In this document: in pieces, positions 27,052-35,553 of the stretch
How the letters are laid out: the number at the start of each line of letters is the position of its first letter
Numbering within the stretch: the stretch's first letter is position 1
Assembly (NCBI GenBank): GCA_903916595.1
Contig: CAIWXI010000098.1
Coordinates: forward strand, 62,001-126,000
DNA: 64,000 nucleotides
From: an uncultured Bacteroidales bacterium
GTDB lineage: Bacteria; Bacteroidota; Bacteroidia; Bacteroidales; FEN-979
Reading direction: 5' to 3'
Translations under genes and position numbers: made by a program
Notes under the pieces: model-generated
Database searches by the model: none
What the model was told of the DNA's origin: nothing
Seen by the model: the letters and a program-made list of their open reading frames with translations, nothing else

Positions 27052-28905
27052 TTAGTGCAGTTCAATGATGAGTACTGATTTGGCTGGAACTGTAAGTTTT
27101 GACAAATCGCTGATTTCGTTGCCGCTGATGATCTCTTTGCCTGATTTGAATTTCCCGAGCATTTCGTGGAAGCGGCTTGTCTCAAGGTTTTGCTGTTGGT
27201 CGTTGTTATTCATAACGACCAACACAGTATTTTTTTTGTTATACCGGAAGTAAGTGTAGATTCCGTCTCTGGGTATAAAATGCAGTAGTTTGCCGGTCTG
27301 AAGAGCGGTACTGGTTTTTCTGTAGCGGAGCAGGTTCTTCATGTAGTTGTACATGTCGTTCTCGGCCTCAGTCCGGCCTGCTGCAGTAAAAGCATCTCTC
27401 TCGTCACCAGGCCATCCGCCAATAACATCTTTTCGTTTCATGCCATCACCTTTGTCTGGCCCGGTAGTCATCAGCAACTCGGTCCCATAATAAAATTCAG
27501 GAATGCCCCGTGTGGTGAGGATAAAAGCCATTGCCATCTTCAGTTTCCCCACATCGTCATTCTGGGTATCGAGAAAACGGTTCACATCGTGGTTGTCGGC
27601 AAAAGTCACGAGGTTCAGGGGATTCGGATAGGAGAAATCCTGGGAGATTAGCTCATACAGCCTGAGGATGCCGCTGTCCCATCCTTCTTTTTCATTGAAT
27701 GCACGGATGAGTGCATCATGCATAGGGAAATCAAATACCGCAGGGAGGTTTGATATATACCCGTCGCGGTTATGTGAGCCTTTCTGCCAGTAAGCGACAG
27801 TTGCGGGATAATTCATCCAGCATTCGCCTACCATGTTAAAACCGGGGTATTCATCGAGCATGCGTTTGCCCCATTCGCTCATGGCGTCTTTGAAAGGATA
27901 GGCGTAGGTATCGACCCGTATGCCGTCGAGCCCCGCGTATTCAACCCACCATATACTGTTCTGGATCAGGTAATTTCTAAGGTATGGATTACTCTGGTTG
28001 AGATCGGGCATGGTTTTGTCGAACCATCCCCGGGAGAACTGAAGGCTGTCGGCTGCCGAAACGTAGGGGTCGCTCATGCTGCCCGACCTGTAATTGCTCC
28101 TGGTAAATTCGGGCCATTGGTTCAGCCAGTCGCGGGATGGCAGGTCTTTTATCCACCAGTGGCCGCTGCCGCAGTGGTTGAATACCTGGTCCATGATGAT
28201 TTTCATGCCACGACCATGTATTGCATCAGACAGTTCCAGGTAATCGGCGTTGGTTCCAAAGCGGGGGTCTGTCTTATAATAATCGGTACAGGAATAGCCA
28301 TGGTAGGAATAGATAGGTTGATTGTTTTCAATCAGAGGGGTCATCCAGAGGGTTGTAACACCCAGATCATTCAGATAGTCTAAATGAGAGGTTATGCCTT
28401 TGATGTCGCCACCGTGCAGGCTGTCGGGGTTTGACCTGTATGCGCGCTGTTTCATTCCCGGTATTGCATCGTTGGTCGTATCGCCATTGGCAAAGCGGTC
28501 GGGCATGATCAGGTAGATCACGTCGGAATTGTCAAAGCCTTTCCTTTGGGCCGAGCCTGGTTTTCTGGCTTTCAGCTCATATTTGCAGGATGCGCTTAGT
28601 TTGTTGTTTATGGTGAAGTTCAGGGTAAAAAAACCAGGCTGTATTCCGGCTCTGAATTTCAGGTCGATAAAAAGATAATTCGGATTTTCAGTAGTGTGAA
28701 TGGCTGTAATTTCTATTGCTTTTTGTTTGTTTTCTAAAATTGAAACTTTTGTTTGCCCGATATTTTTACCATAAATCATCAGCTGAAGAGCAGGGTTTTT
28801 GAAACCTGCCCACCAGAACGGGGGTTCTATACGTTCGATAGGGGTTTGTTGTGCAATCAGTCCTGCGGGTGCAAGTAATAAAAGAAAAAGTACAAAACCT
28901 TTCAT
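27052..28905 (-). CDS. susA: SusA-like neopullulanase/cyclomaltodextrinase (GH13)
   Basis: 617 residues from ATG 28905; the ORF-track start lies 22 codons upstream inside malQ. Signal peptide MKGFVLFLLLLAPAGLIAQQ, then the N-terminal cyclomaltodextrinase domain (about 22-115: IERIEPPFWWAGFKNPALQLMIYG), then GH13: VIYLIMPDRFANGD, region I DQVFNH, II GIRVDTYAY (Asp332), III VGECWM (Glu361), IV ADNHDVNR (Asp440). The IEPPFWW start and MPDRFANGD are hallmarks of SusA-type periplasmic neopullulanases, which process imported maltooligosaccharides. It starts 1 bp after the malQ stop, which suggests translational coupling. Confidence 0.94.
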   Translation of the reverse strand: MKGFVLFLLLLAPAGLIAQQTPIERIEPPFWWAGFKNPALQLMIYGKNIGQTKVSILENKQKAIEITAIHTTENPNYLFIDLKFRAGIQPGFFTLNFTINNKLSASCKYELKARKPGSAQRKGFDNSDVIYLIMPDRFANGDTTNDAIPGMKQRAYRSNPDSLHGGDIKGITSHLDYLNDLGVTTLWMTPLIENNQPIYSYHGYSCTDYYKTDPRFGTNADYLELSDAIHGRGMKIIMDQVFNHCGSGHWWIKDLPSRDWLNQWPEFTRSNYRSGSMSDPYVSAADSLQFSRGWFDKTMPDLNQSNPYLRNYLIQNSIWWVEYAGLDGIRVDTYAYPFKDAMSEWGKRMLDEYPGFNMVGECWMNYPATVAYWQKGSHNRDGYISNLPAVFDFPMHDALIRAFNEKEGWDSGILRLYELISQDFSYPNPLNLVTFADNHDVNRFLDTQNDDVGKLKMAMAFILTTRGIPEFYYGTELLMTTGPDKGDGMKRKDVIGGWPGDERDAFTAAGRTEAENDMYNYMKNLLRYRKTSTALQTGKLLHFIPRDGIYTYFRYNKKNTVLVVMNNNDQQQNLETSRFHEMLGKFKSGKEIISGNEISDLSKLTVPAKSVLIIELH

Positions 28906-28906
28906 T

Positions 28907-30421
28907 TTACTTCGTTTTGCTTTTTGATTTTTTTGATCTACCGTAAAGTGTTGTAAGAGAGGCAAGTGCATCAGCTAGTTCATCGGGGAAATCGCCTGCT
29001 TTGGCTCTCCAGTTCCAGTTTCCTCCCACGGTACCGGGCAGGTTCATCCGGGCTTCCGAGCCCAGGCCCAGCAGGTCCTGCATAGGGACTATAGCTGTGT
29101 TCGCGACCGAGGCCCACGCGAGACGCACAAAGTCCCAGTGGATGCCATTTCCCGGGCTGTTGATGTAATCATGAGCCAGTTTACGGTCGTTGTCAGAAGC
29201 CAGCTTGAACCAGCCCACGACAGTGTCGTTGTCGTGAGTCCCTGTATAAACGATACAATTTTTAGTATAATTATACGGAATGTAATCGTTTGCTTCGGAT
29301 GAGTCGAAGGCAAATTCCAGAATTTTCATCCCCGGGAATCCATAGGTGTCGCGGAGGTCTTCCACGTCGGGGGTGATCACGCCTAGGTCTTCGGCAATGA
29401 TGGGCAGTTTAGAGAACTCATTCTGAAGCGCATCGAAGAACTCTTTTCCCGGGCCGGGGACCCAAATGCCCTTGATCGCTGTTTTTTCGCTGTAAGGAAC
29501 GGCCCAGTAGGCTGCAAAGCCACGGAAATGGTCGATCCTGATGATATCGTATAAGTTCAGGTTAGTACGTATACGGTCCATCCACCACAAATAATTATTC
29601 TGTTTCATCAGATCCCAGCGGAACAGAGGGTTTCCCCACAGCTGGCCGGTTTCGCTGAAGTAGTCGGGTGGAACCCCGCCCACCCTGAGAGGCATCAGTT
29701 CTTCGTCAAATTCAAAGAAACCCGGGTTGGCCCAGGCGTCGGAGCTGTCCATCGATATATACAACGGTATATCGCCAATGATGCTCACCTTGTGTTTCTT
29801 TGCATACTCTTTAACATTCATCCATTGTTTAAAAAAAACAAATTGCAGGAATTTGTGAAAGTCAGTTTGTTCCGATAAGCGGTTTTCTGCAGCTTTCAGA
29901 GTTTCCGGATCGCGGGTCTTAAGTTCTTTCTTCCACTCGTACCAGGGCCGATGCCCGGCTTCTTCTTTGATAGCTCTGAATAAGGCATAATCGTTGAGCC
30001 AGGCTGATTGGCTCTTAAGAAAGTTGCGATACGCCAGTTTTTCAAGGTCGGAGGCATGTGCAAGAAAAGTATGAAATGCTCTTTTAAGGACAGGTTGTCT
30101 GGCTTTCTGAACCGCTTCGTAATTCACAGGGCCATCATTAAAATGTGGCATGGAGGCCAGGTCTTCGTTTGTTATCTGCTGGTTTTTAAGCAGAAGGTCA
30201 AGGTCGATCAGGTCTGGATTGCCGGCATGGGCCGAATAGCATTGATAAGGAGAATCTCCGAATCCAGTAGGCCCGAGAGGCAGGATCTGCCAATACTGTT
30301 GTTTTGCTTTGACCAGGAAATCAATGAAGCTAAAGGTAGCTTTGCCAAGGGTTCCGATTCCATAATTACCCGGCAAAGAAGTTGGGTGCAGCAGTATGCC
30401 GGAAGCGCGTTCATTCATCAT
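28907..30421 (-). CDS. malQ: 4-alpha-glucanotransferase (amylomaltase, GH77)
   Basis: 504 residues, the standard length of the short bacterial type, and no signal peptide, so cytoplasmic. Motifs: ASGILLHPTSLPGNYGIG, QILPLGPTGFGDSPYQCYSA, GDIPLYIS, DIIRIDHFRGF (nucleophile Asp297), IIAEDLG (acid/base Glu344) and GTHDNDT (Asp397). It disproportionates maltooligosaccharides, transferring glucan chains and releasing glucose. Start is MM; either methionine is possible. It follows the degenerate S9A peptidase by 24 bp and precedes the SusA-like gene by 1 bp. Confidence 0.97.
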   Translation of the reverse strand: MMNERASGILLHPTSLPGNYGIGTLGKATFSFIDFLVKAKQQYWQILPLGPTGFGDSPYQCYSAHAGNPDLIDLDLLLKNQQITNEDLASMPHFNDGPVNYEAVQKARQPVLKRAFHTFLAHASDLEKLAYRNFLKSQSAWLNDYALFRAIKEEAGHRPWYEWKKELKTRDPETLKAAENRLSEQTDFHKFLQFVFFKQWMNVKEYAKKHKVSIIGDIPLYISMDSSDAWANPGFFEFDEELMPLRVGGVPPDYFSETGQLWGNPLFRWDLMKQNNYLWWMDRIRTNLNLYDIIRIDHFRGFAAYWAVPYSEKTAIKGIWVPGPGKEFFDALQNEFSKLPIIAEDLGVITPDVEDLRDTYGFPGMKILEFAFDSSEANDYIPYNYTKNCIVYTGTHDNDTVVGWFKLASDNDRKLAHDYINSPGNGIHWDFVRLAWASVANTAIVPMQDLLGLGSEARMNLPGTVGGNWNWRAKAGDFPDELADALASLTTLYGRSKKSKSKTK

Positions 30422-30445
30422 TTAGAGATAATATTAATTTTACAA

Positions 30446-32038
30446 TTATTTTTCAATTCCATAGCAGGCCAGGATAAAAGTTATCAGATTTGCTCTCCTT
30501 GCCGGCTCCTGATTCATACCAGTCAATACGAGCAGGGTATTTTCAGGCTTTGTCATGTTTCTTAGTTCAGACGCCAGGGTAATACTTTCGAAATATTTTG
30601 CAGGATTCTCCTGGTTCGTAATAAAGTATATATCGGGAATCTCCGAGCCGCCTGCCAGATTGGAGAAGGAGGGAGAATCAAAGATCAGAGCGTTGAACCA
30701 TGAAGGATGTTTAATGGCTGCATTGTATGCCCAAAAAGACCCTTCGCCTTTGGCGTATAGCGAAATCATCCCGGGGGTAACGTAATTTTTTCCAATCAGG
30801 GCTGCCACAGCTGCAGTTATAGCGTCGGTGCACCCGGCATCAGATGTGAAATCATCTGGTATGTGAACACAGGCAACAGAACAACCCCTGGAAAGCAGGC
30901 TGATCAGGCCGGCGTCAAAATTACTAGCTTGTTTTCGCAGGTTACTGCTTTCAATGAATAAAAGAAGAGGAGCTGCAACATTTTGTTTTTCAAGATTCTG
31001 TTTTCTGATAAGCGACACCAGTATATTGTGCCTGCCCTTGTTTGATACCCTTATGGTTTCTGCCTTATAGTCATCCTGCACATAATTCCTGACTGGTTTT
31101 TGCCAGCGAATCCCCAGATGCATTGAATGCAGGCCATAGGCGTAACAGGTAGGAGGTGTTATTGAACTTGAATAGGTAAAAACCAGTTTATCTTCATCCT
31201 TGTCATAGGTAAGGTCTCTAACCCGGCCTTCAGGCTCAGGAAAATTGATCTTATTTTCAATTCCTGATTTTTTATCTGCATAGATGTCGGAAATTTCAAT
31301 GGAGGCATTCAGGTTTTTTCGCTGGACCAGAATCAGGTATTGTTGGTTGATTACGGTATAGTCGTCGATGTACACACTGTCGTTCTCACGCACCGCGGTT
31401 TTCCAGTAAACAGAGACAGGATCGCTTGCCGGGGCAATAAGGACAGAGCGCATCGGAGCATTTTCGTTTGAAAGAATCCAGATGTTGTTTCCCCCGAAAT
31501 GTTCAGCGCTATATGATACACCCGGTTTACGTGTCTGCATCAGGAGTGGGCTCAGTAATGAGGAAGAAAACGGGAGGTAACGCACTTCAGAGGAATTGGC
31601 AGAAATGCTCTCAATGAAAATAAAGCTGTTGGAGGCAGAGGTGTGCAGACGAACTATAAATAAGGGATCATTCTCGGTAAAGATGATTTCGGGTGATTTC
31701 TTTCCCTCTGCAGCCGAAATGGCATAAACTTCTTTTCCGTCTTTGACATAAAGCTTAAAACGCCCGTTTGCTGCAAGGGCCGTATCGTTGTAATAAGCGG
31801 CAGGGGGACTAACAGCATATTCACGGCTTGTTAACTCCTTCTGAATTGTTTTTCTCAGGGTGCTGAACTGTTCGAGCCATTTCTCGGAGTATTCATTCTC
31901 AAGGATCGCATAACTCCCTGCTGAACTCTCGTTTACCGGAGGCTTCATGGCTTCCGGCGGATGAGGTGTGGGTTTACAGCATGCCATTAAAAGCAGAATG
32001 CCGACACAAGCGATAGGAAAAAGTTGGTGATTTCTCAT
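30446..32038 (-). CDS. Oligopeptidase B-like (S9A) lipoprotein lacking the catalytic triad
   Basis: 530 residues with a lipoprotein signal (GILLLMACCKP). The order of conserved elements follows oligopeptidase B: NEYSEKWLEQFSTLRKTI, then a shortened beta-propeller (SEVRYLP, GVSYSAEHFGGNNIWILSN, YDKDEDKLVFTYSSSITPP) and an alpha/beta-hydrolase domain from about 355. The propeller lacks a block between AAYYND and the ENDPLF region, and the protein is well below the family's usual length of about 690. At the nucleophile position the GxSxGG motif reads AKGEGS, with Gly431 for Ser; the Asp region reads QENPAKYFE and the His segment MNQEPARR has no histidine. It is probably a non-catalytic binding protein. 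Located between an MFS transporter and malQ, so co-expressed with starch enzymes. Confidence 0.75.
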   Translation of the reverse strand: MRNHQLFPIACVGILLLMACCKPTPHPPEAMKPPVNESSAGSYAILENEYSEKWLEQFSTLRKTIQKELTSREYAVSPPAAYYNDTALAANGRFKLYVKDGKEVYAISAAEGKKSPEIIFTENDPLFIVRLHTSASNSFIFIESISANSSEVRYLPFSSSLLSPLLMQTRKPGVSYSAEHFGGNNIWILSNENAPMRSVLIAPASDPVSVYWKTAVRENDSVYIDDYTVINQQYLILVQRKNLNASIEISDIYADKKSGIENKINFPEPEGRVRDLTYDKDEDKLVFTYSSSITPPTCYAYGLHSMHLGIRWQKPVRNYVQDDYKAETIRVSNKGRHNILVSLIRKQNLEKQNVAAPLLLFIESSNLRKQASNFDAGLISLLSRGCSVACVHIPDDFTSDAGCTDAITAAVAALIGKNYVTPGMISLYAKGEGSFWAYNAAIKHPSWFNALIFDSPSFSNLAGGSEIPDIYFITNQENPAKYFESITLASELRNMTKPENTLLVLTGMNQEPARRANLITFILACYGIEK

Positions 32039-32057
32039 TACAGCCTGAATGGGGAAT

Positions 32058-33383
32058 TTATTGGGTTACAGCCCTGATCTTTTGTTTTGTTTGTGTCACA
32101 AAAACAAGTGTAGCTAAGGAAGCGATGGCAAAACAGACCCCACCTATAATCATGGCGCTCATTGGGTTACCTGAAAAGAAAAGGGCAATCACGTAGCCCA
32201 GCAGGCTTGATGCGATGACCTGGGGTACGACGATGAACAGGTTGAAGATTCCCATCATAACTCCCAGCTTATCGGGGGGCAAAGCCGGCGTGAGTATGGC
32301 ATAAGGCATGGAGAGGATGCTTGCCCATGCTATTCCGATGCCGGTCATGGAGATCAGTAATCCGTATTTCCCGGTTATCAGGGGTATGCTAAGAAGCCCG
32401 ATGGCTCCAATGGCCAGGCAAAGCGTATGCATCAGTTTGGGCCCGGTATATTTTGTGATCCTGATGAGGACGAATGAGAACAGAAAACAAACCGCATTGT
32501 ACATGGCGAAACAGAATCCCGCCCAGGAGCCTGATGCTTCCATCTCTACCGTACCTGCCCTGGCATGAAACACATTGCCGGCGATTGCAGGAGAAAAATA
32601 GACCCACAAACAGAACATGCCGATCCAGGTAAAGAACTGAACCAAACCCAGTTCCCACATCCGCTTCGGCAGGTGACCGATAAGCCTTATAATATCTCCC
32701 AGACCTAGGGTCCAGTCAAATTTATGTTTCCTAATCGCTGCCAGTTCCACTTCATCGGGAGGTATCTCCTTTGTTGAAAAGACCGTCCACAGAACAGCTC
32801 CGATAAAAGCAATCGCCCCGATATAAAAAGATAAGGTTACAGAAGCCGGAATATGTCCCTCGCCTGCTTTATCCTGTGTAATCCCGAACCAGTTTGTCAT
32901 CATCCAGGGAAGGGCAGAGGCGATGGTACCCCCGAGACCAATAAAGAGTGACTGGATTGCAAAACCCTGGGAATTCTGTTCTTCCGGGAGGTTGTCGGCC
33001 ACCATGGCCCTGAATGGTTGCATACTGGCATTAATCGTTCCGTCGAGCACCCAGAGAAGTCCGGCGGCAACCCAGAAAGTGGGGGAGTTAGGCATAAAGA
33101 TCAGAGCTAATGAGGCCAGGATGGCTCCCACTAAAATATAGGGTCTTCGGCGGCCCAGCCTGGTCCAGGTGCGATCACTCGCCTGCCCGATCAGCGGCTG
33201 TATGATCACACCGGTTACCGGAGCAGCAAGCCACAGCAGGGCAATCTGGCTGGGTCTTGCACCGAGGTAGGAATAAATTGCACTCATGTTGGCCATCTGC
33301 AGTCCCCATCCGAACTGTATACCCAGAAAGCCAAAACTCATATTCCATATCTGCCAGAAACGCAGTGTAGGTTTTTTTTGCAT
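32058..33383 (-). CDS. SLC45/GPH-like MFS sugar transporter 2
   Basis: 441 residues from ATG 33383, chosen because it lies 10 bp after the glgB stop, whereas the ORF-track start overlaps glgB. Twelve hydrophobic segments; [24 protein letters not shown] and [19 protein letters not shown] are typical of the maltose-type MFS carriers beside starch genes in Bacteroidota. It shares architecture with transporter 1 (25743-27005), but the sequences are clearly different, so they are old paralogues, not a recent duplication. Inner-membrane uptake of maltose/maltodextrin is inferred. Confidence 0.92.
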   Translation of the reverse strand: MQKKPTLRFWQIWNMSFGFLGIQFGWGLQMANMSAIYSYLGARPSQIALLWLAAPVTGVIIQPLIGQASDRTWTRLGRRRPYILVGAILASLALIFMPNSPTFWVAAGLLWVLDGTINASMQPFRAMVADNLPEEQNSQGFAIQSLFIGLGGTIASALPWMMTNWFGITQDKAGEGHIPASVTLSFYIGAIAFIGAVLWTVFSTKEIPPDEVELAAIRKHKFDWTLGLGDIIRLIGHLPKRMWELGLVQFFTWIGMFCLWVYFSPAIAGNVFHARAGTVEMEASGSWAGFCFAMYNAVCFLFSFVLIRITKYTGPKLMHTLCLAIGAIGLLSIPLITGKYGLLISMTGIGIAWASILSMPYAILTPALPPDKLGVMMGIFNLFIVVPQVIASSLLGYVIALFFSGNPMSAMIIGGVCFAIASLATLVFVTQTKQKIRAVTQ

Positions 33384-33393
33384 TGTCTGATTT

Positions 33394-35442
33394 TTATTGA
33401 GCACCTTCAACAGGCATAACCCTCTCGAATACCTGCACGCTGCGGTTAATATTATAAATTTTCAGGATATGCTGGCTATCACCGGGAATGAAAATGCTGG
33501 TATGAGCAGTTTGTTCGTCAATCCGTCCATGCCCACCGAACTGACGTGAGTCGGAGTTCAGGATCAGCTTGTAATCGCCTGGTTCAGGCACACTGAAGGC
33601 ATAATCGGGGATGGAGCAGGAAGGATGAAAGTTAAAGACGAAAAGCAAACCCGACTTCTCGAAAATGATTGTTTTATTCTGGTGATCCATCCAGATCTGC
33701 CGTGCGAAATTCGATTCCAGAAGCTTGTAGGTCTTAGCCAGATTCAACATCTGTTTGTCGAACTCGCCAAGGAAGCGGTATTTGAGATTTTGGTTTATTG
33801 CCAGAGACCATTGCCTTCGGGCGTACTGATGGCTCCAGTTATTGCCTTCACGCGGGAAGTCGATCCAGTCGGGGTGACCGAACTCATTGCCCATGAAATT
33901 CAGGTATGCCTGTCCTCCGAGTGAAAGGGTAAAGAGGCGGATCATCTTATGCAGGGCGATGCCGCGGTCAATGATATGGCTCTCTTCCTCCCGGCTCATC
34001 TTGAAATAGATCTCGCTTTGCATCAGGCGGAAAGCGATCGTCTGGTCACCAACCAGGGCCTGGTCATGCGATTCACAGTATGCCACCGTTTTTACATCGT
34101 AGAGGCGGTCGTTCATAACGGTCCACATCTCGTGGATGTCCCATTCTTCATCTGTTTTTTCTTTCAGCAGCTTGATCCAGTAATCGGGCAGGGCCATTCC
34201 AAGCCTGAAATCGAAACCGATGCCGCCTTCTTTGATCGGTCTGCATAGCCCCGGCATACCGGTAACATCTTCGGCAATGGTAAGGGCGGATGGCTTTACA
34301 AGGTGGGCAAGCGTGTTGGCGAGTTGAAGGTAGGTGATGGCATCCCATTCCACCCCGTCTTTGAAATAGCCGTCACGATCCCAGGTTTCCCTGTAGCCAT
34401 GGTCAAAATACATCATCGAAGTGACTCCGTCGAAACGGAAACCGTCGAAATGGAATTCCTTTAACCAGTATTTTACGTTTGAAAGCAGGAATTGCTGCAC
34501 TTCCCTTTTACCATAATCGAAGCATTTGGAATCCCAGTAAGGATGGTTTCCCCTTGGGCCGGCATGGAAATACTGTTGATCTGAACCGTCGAACATGTTC
34601 AGGCCTTCATTGGTGTTTTTCGCCGCGTGTGAATGAACCAGGTCCATGATCACTGCAATACCCTGTTCATGAGCTTTTTTAATCAGATATTTCAGTTCTT
34701 CAGGAGTGCCGAGCCTGCTCGACACAGCAAAATAATTGGTAACATGATATCCGAAGGAGCCATAATAAGGATGTTCGGCAACAGCCATCAGCTGTATCAC
34801 ATTATATCCTGCATTTTTAATATACGGGATAAGGTCATCGGCAAACTCCGAAAAACTGCCTATCCCTTCACGTTCCTGGGCCATGCCCGGATGACATTCA
34901 TAAATAAATAGCTCGTTCAGACTGTTCAGTTCGAAATTGTCATTTTCCCAATCAAAGGGCCTTGGCGGATTCCATATTTGACCCGAGAAGTCTTTGGTGG
35001 TATGATCCTGTACAACTCGTGTGATATAAGCAGGGAGCCGTTCGTTCCAGCCCAGTTCCGAATGTACCATCACTTTAATCTTTCCCTGGTGAACGAATCG
35101 TTCACTATATTCCTTGTCCGGAAGAAAAATTTCCCATAAACCGTATTTGTCACGGTTCATCCTGTGAGAATAACGCTGCCAGTTATTGAAGTCGCCGAAA
35201 AGATAGAGATCCTGGGCATGCGGTGCCCATTCTCTGTAAACCCATCCCTTCTGTTTACGGTCGTGATGCAGACCAAGCCATTGGTAGGCATCGGCAAATT
35301 TCGAGAGCGATTTCCAATCGGTTTTGATGCCCTGAAGTGTATCCTGAAATCTGGTATATCTTTCATTAACCTCGTGTTCAACCGGTTCAAACCAGGGGTC
35401 GTTTTTTATCAGTTTAAGCTTCTGCGCTTTGCCTGTCTTCAT
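33394..35442 (-). CDS. glgB: 1,4-alpha-glucan branching enzyme (GH13, eukaryote-like GH13_8 type)
   Basis: 682 residues from ATG 35442 (MKTGKAQKLKL). The ORF-track start, 88 codons upstream, crosses the promoter and encodes no conserved sequence. CBM48 at about 60-150 (REWAPHAQDLYLFGDFNNW), GH13 barrel with GFRFDGVTS (Asp338), IAEDVTG (Glu391) and CESHDQAL (Asp460). MMYFDHGY, GFDFRLGMALPDYWI and GNEFGHPDWIDFPREGNNWS match the eukaryotic-type branching enzymes that Bacteroidota also carry. It introduces alpha-1,6 branches in cytoplasmic glucan. It is the first gene of the 11-gene operon, preceded by a -7 box at 35473. Confidence 0.95.
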   Translation of the reverse strand: MKTGKAQKLKLIKNDPWFEPVEHEVNERYTRFQDTLQGIKTDWKSLSKFADAYQWLGLHHDRKQKGWVYREWAPHAQDLYLFGDFNNWQRYSHRMNRDKYGLWEIFLPDKEYSERFVHQGKIKVMVHSELGWNERLPAYITRVVQDHTTKDFSGQIWNPPRPFDWENDNFELNSLNELFIYECHPGMAQEREGIGSFSEFADDLIPYIKNAGYNVIQLMAVAEHPYYGSFGYHVTNYFAVSSRLGTPEELKYLIKKAHEQGIAVIMDLVHSHAAKNTNEGLNMFDGSDQQYFHAGPRGNHPYWDSKCFDYGKREVQQFLLSNVKYWLKEFHFDGFRFDGVTSMMYFDHGYRETWDRDGYFKDGVEWDAITYLQLANTLAHLVKPSALTIAEDVTGMPGLCRPIKEGGIGFDFRLGMALPDYWIKLLKEKTDEEWDIHEMWTVMNDRLYDVKTVAYCESHDQALVGDQTIAFRLMQSEIYFKMSREEESHIIDRGIALHKMIRLFTLSLGGQAYLNFMGNEFGHPDWIDFPREGNNWSHQYARRQWSLAINQNLKYRFLGEFDKQMLNLAKTYKLLESNFARQIWMDHQNKTIIFEKSGLLFVFNFHPSCSIPDYAFSVPEPGDYKLILNSDSRQFGGHGRIDEQTAHTSIFIPGDSQHILKIYNINRSVQVFERVMPVEGAQ

Positions 35443-35472
35443 TTGCCTGTTCTGTTTGCTATTGTAATTATA

Positions 35473-35480
35473 CAAATATA
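35473..35480 (-). promoter_or_regulatory. Putative -7 box of the glgB-led starch operon
   Basis: TATATTTG on the minus strand, an exact TAnnTTTG match 30 bp before the glgB ATG. No further -7 box in a clear intergenic space was found within the operon. Confidence 0.45.
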
Positions 35481-35524
35481 GAAAAAGATTAAAACCATAG
35501 GAGTATAATAGCAAGAAAATTTCG

Positions 35525-35532
35525 TAGTTTTG
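35525..35532 (+). promoter_or_regulatory. Putative -7 box of the hybrid histidine kinase gene
   Basis: TAGTTTTG, exact TAnnTTTG match 21 bp before ATG 35554. It is back to back with the glgB promoter in a 111-bp divergent region. Confidence 0.45.
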
Positions 35533-35553
35533 AAAGATAATTAAATTCCCGGT

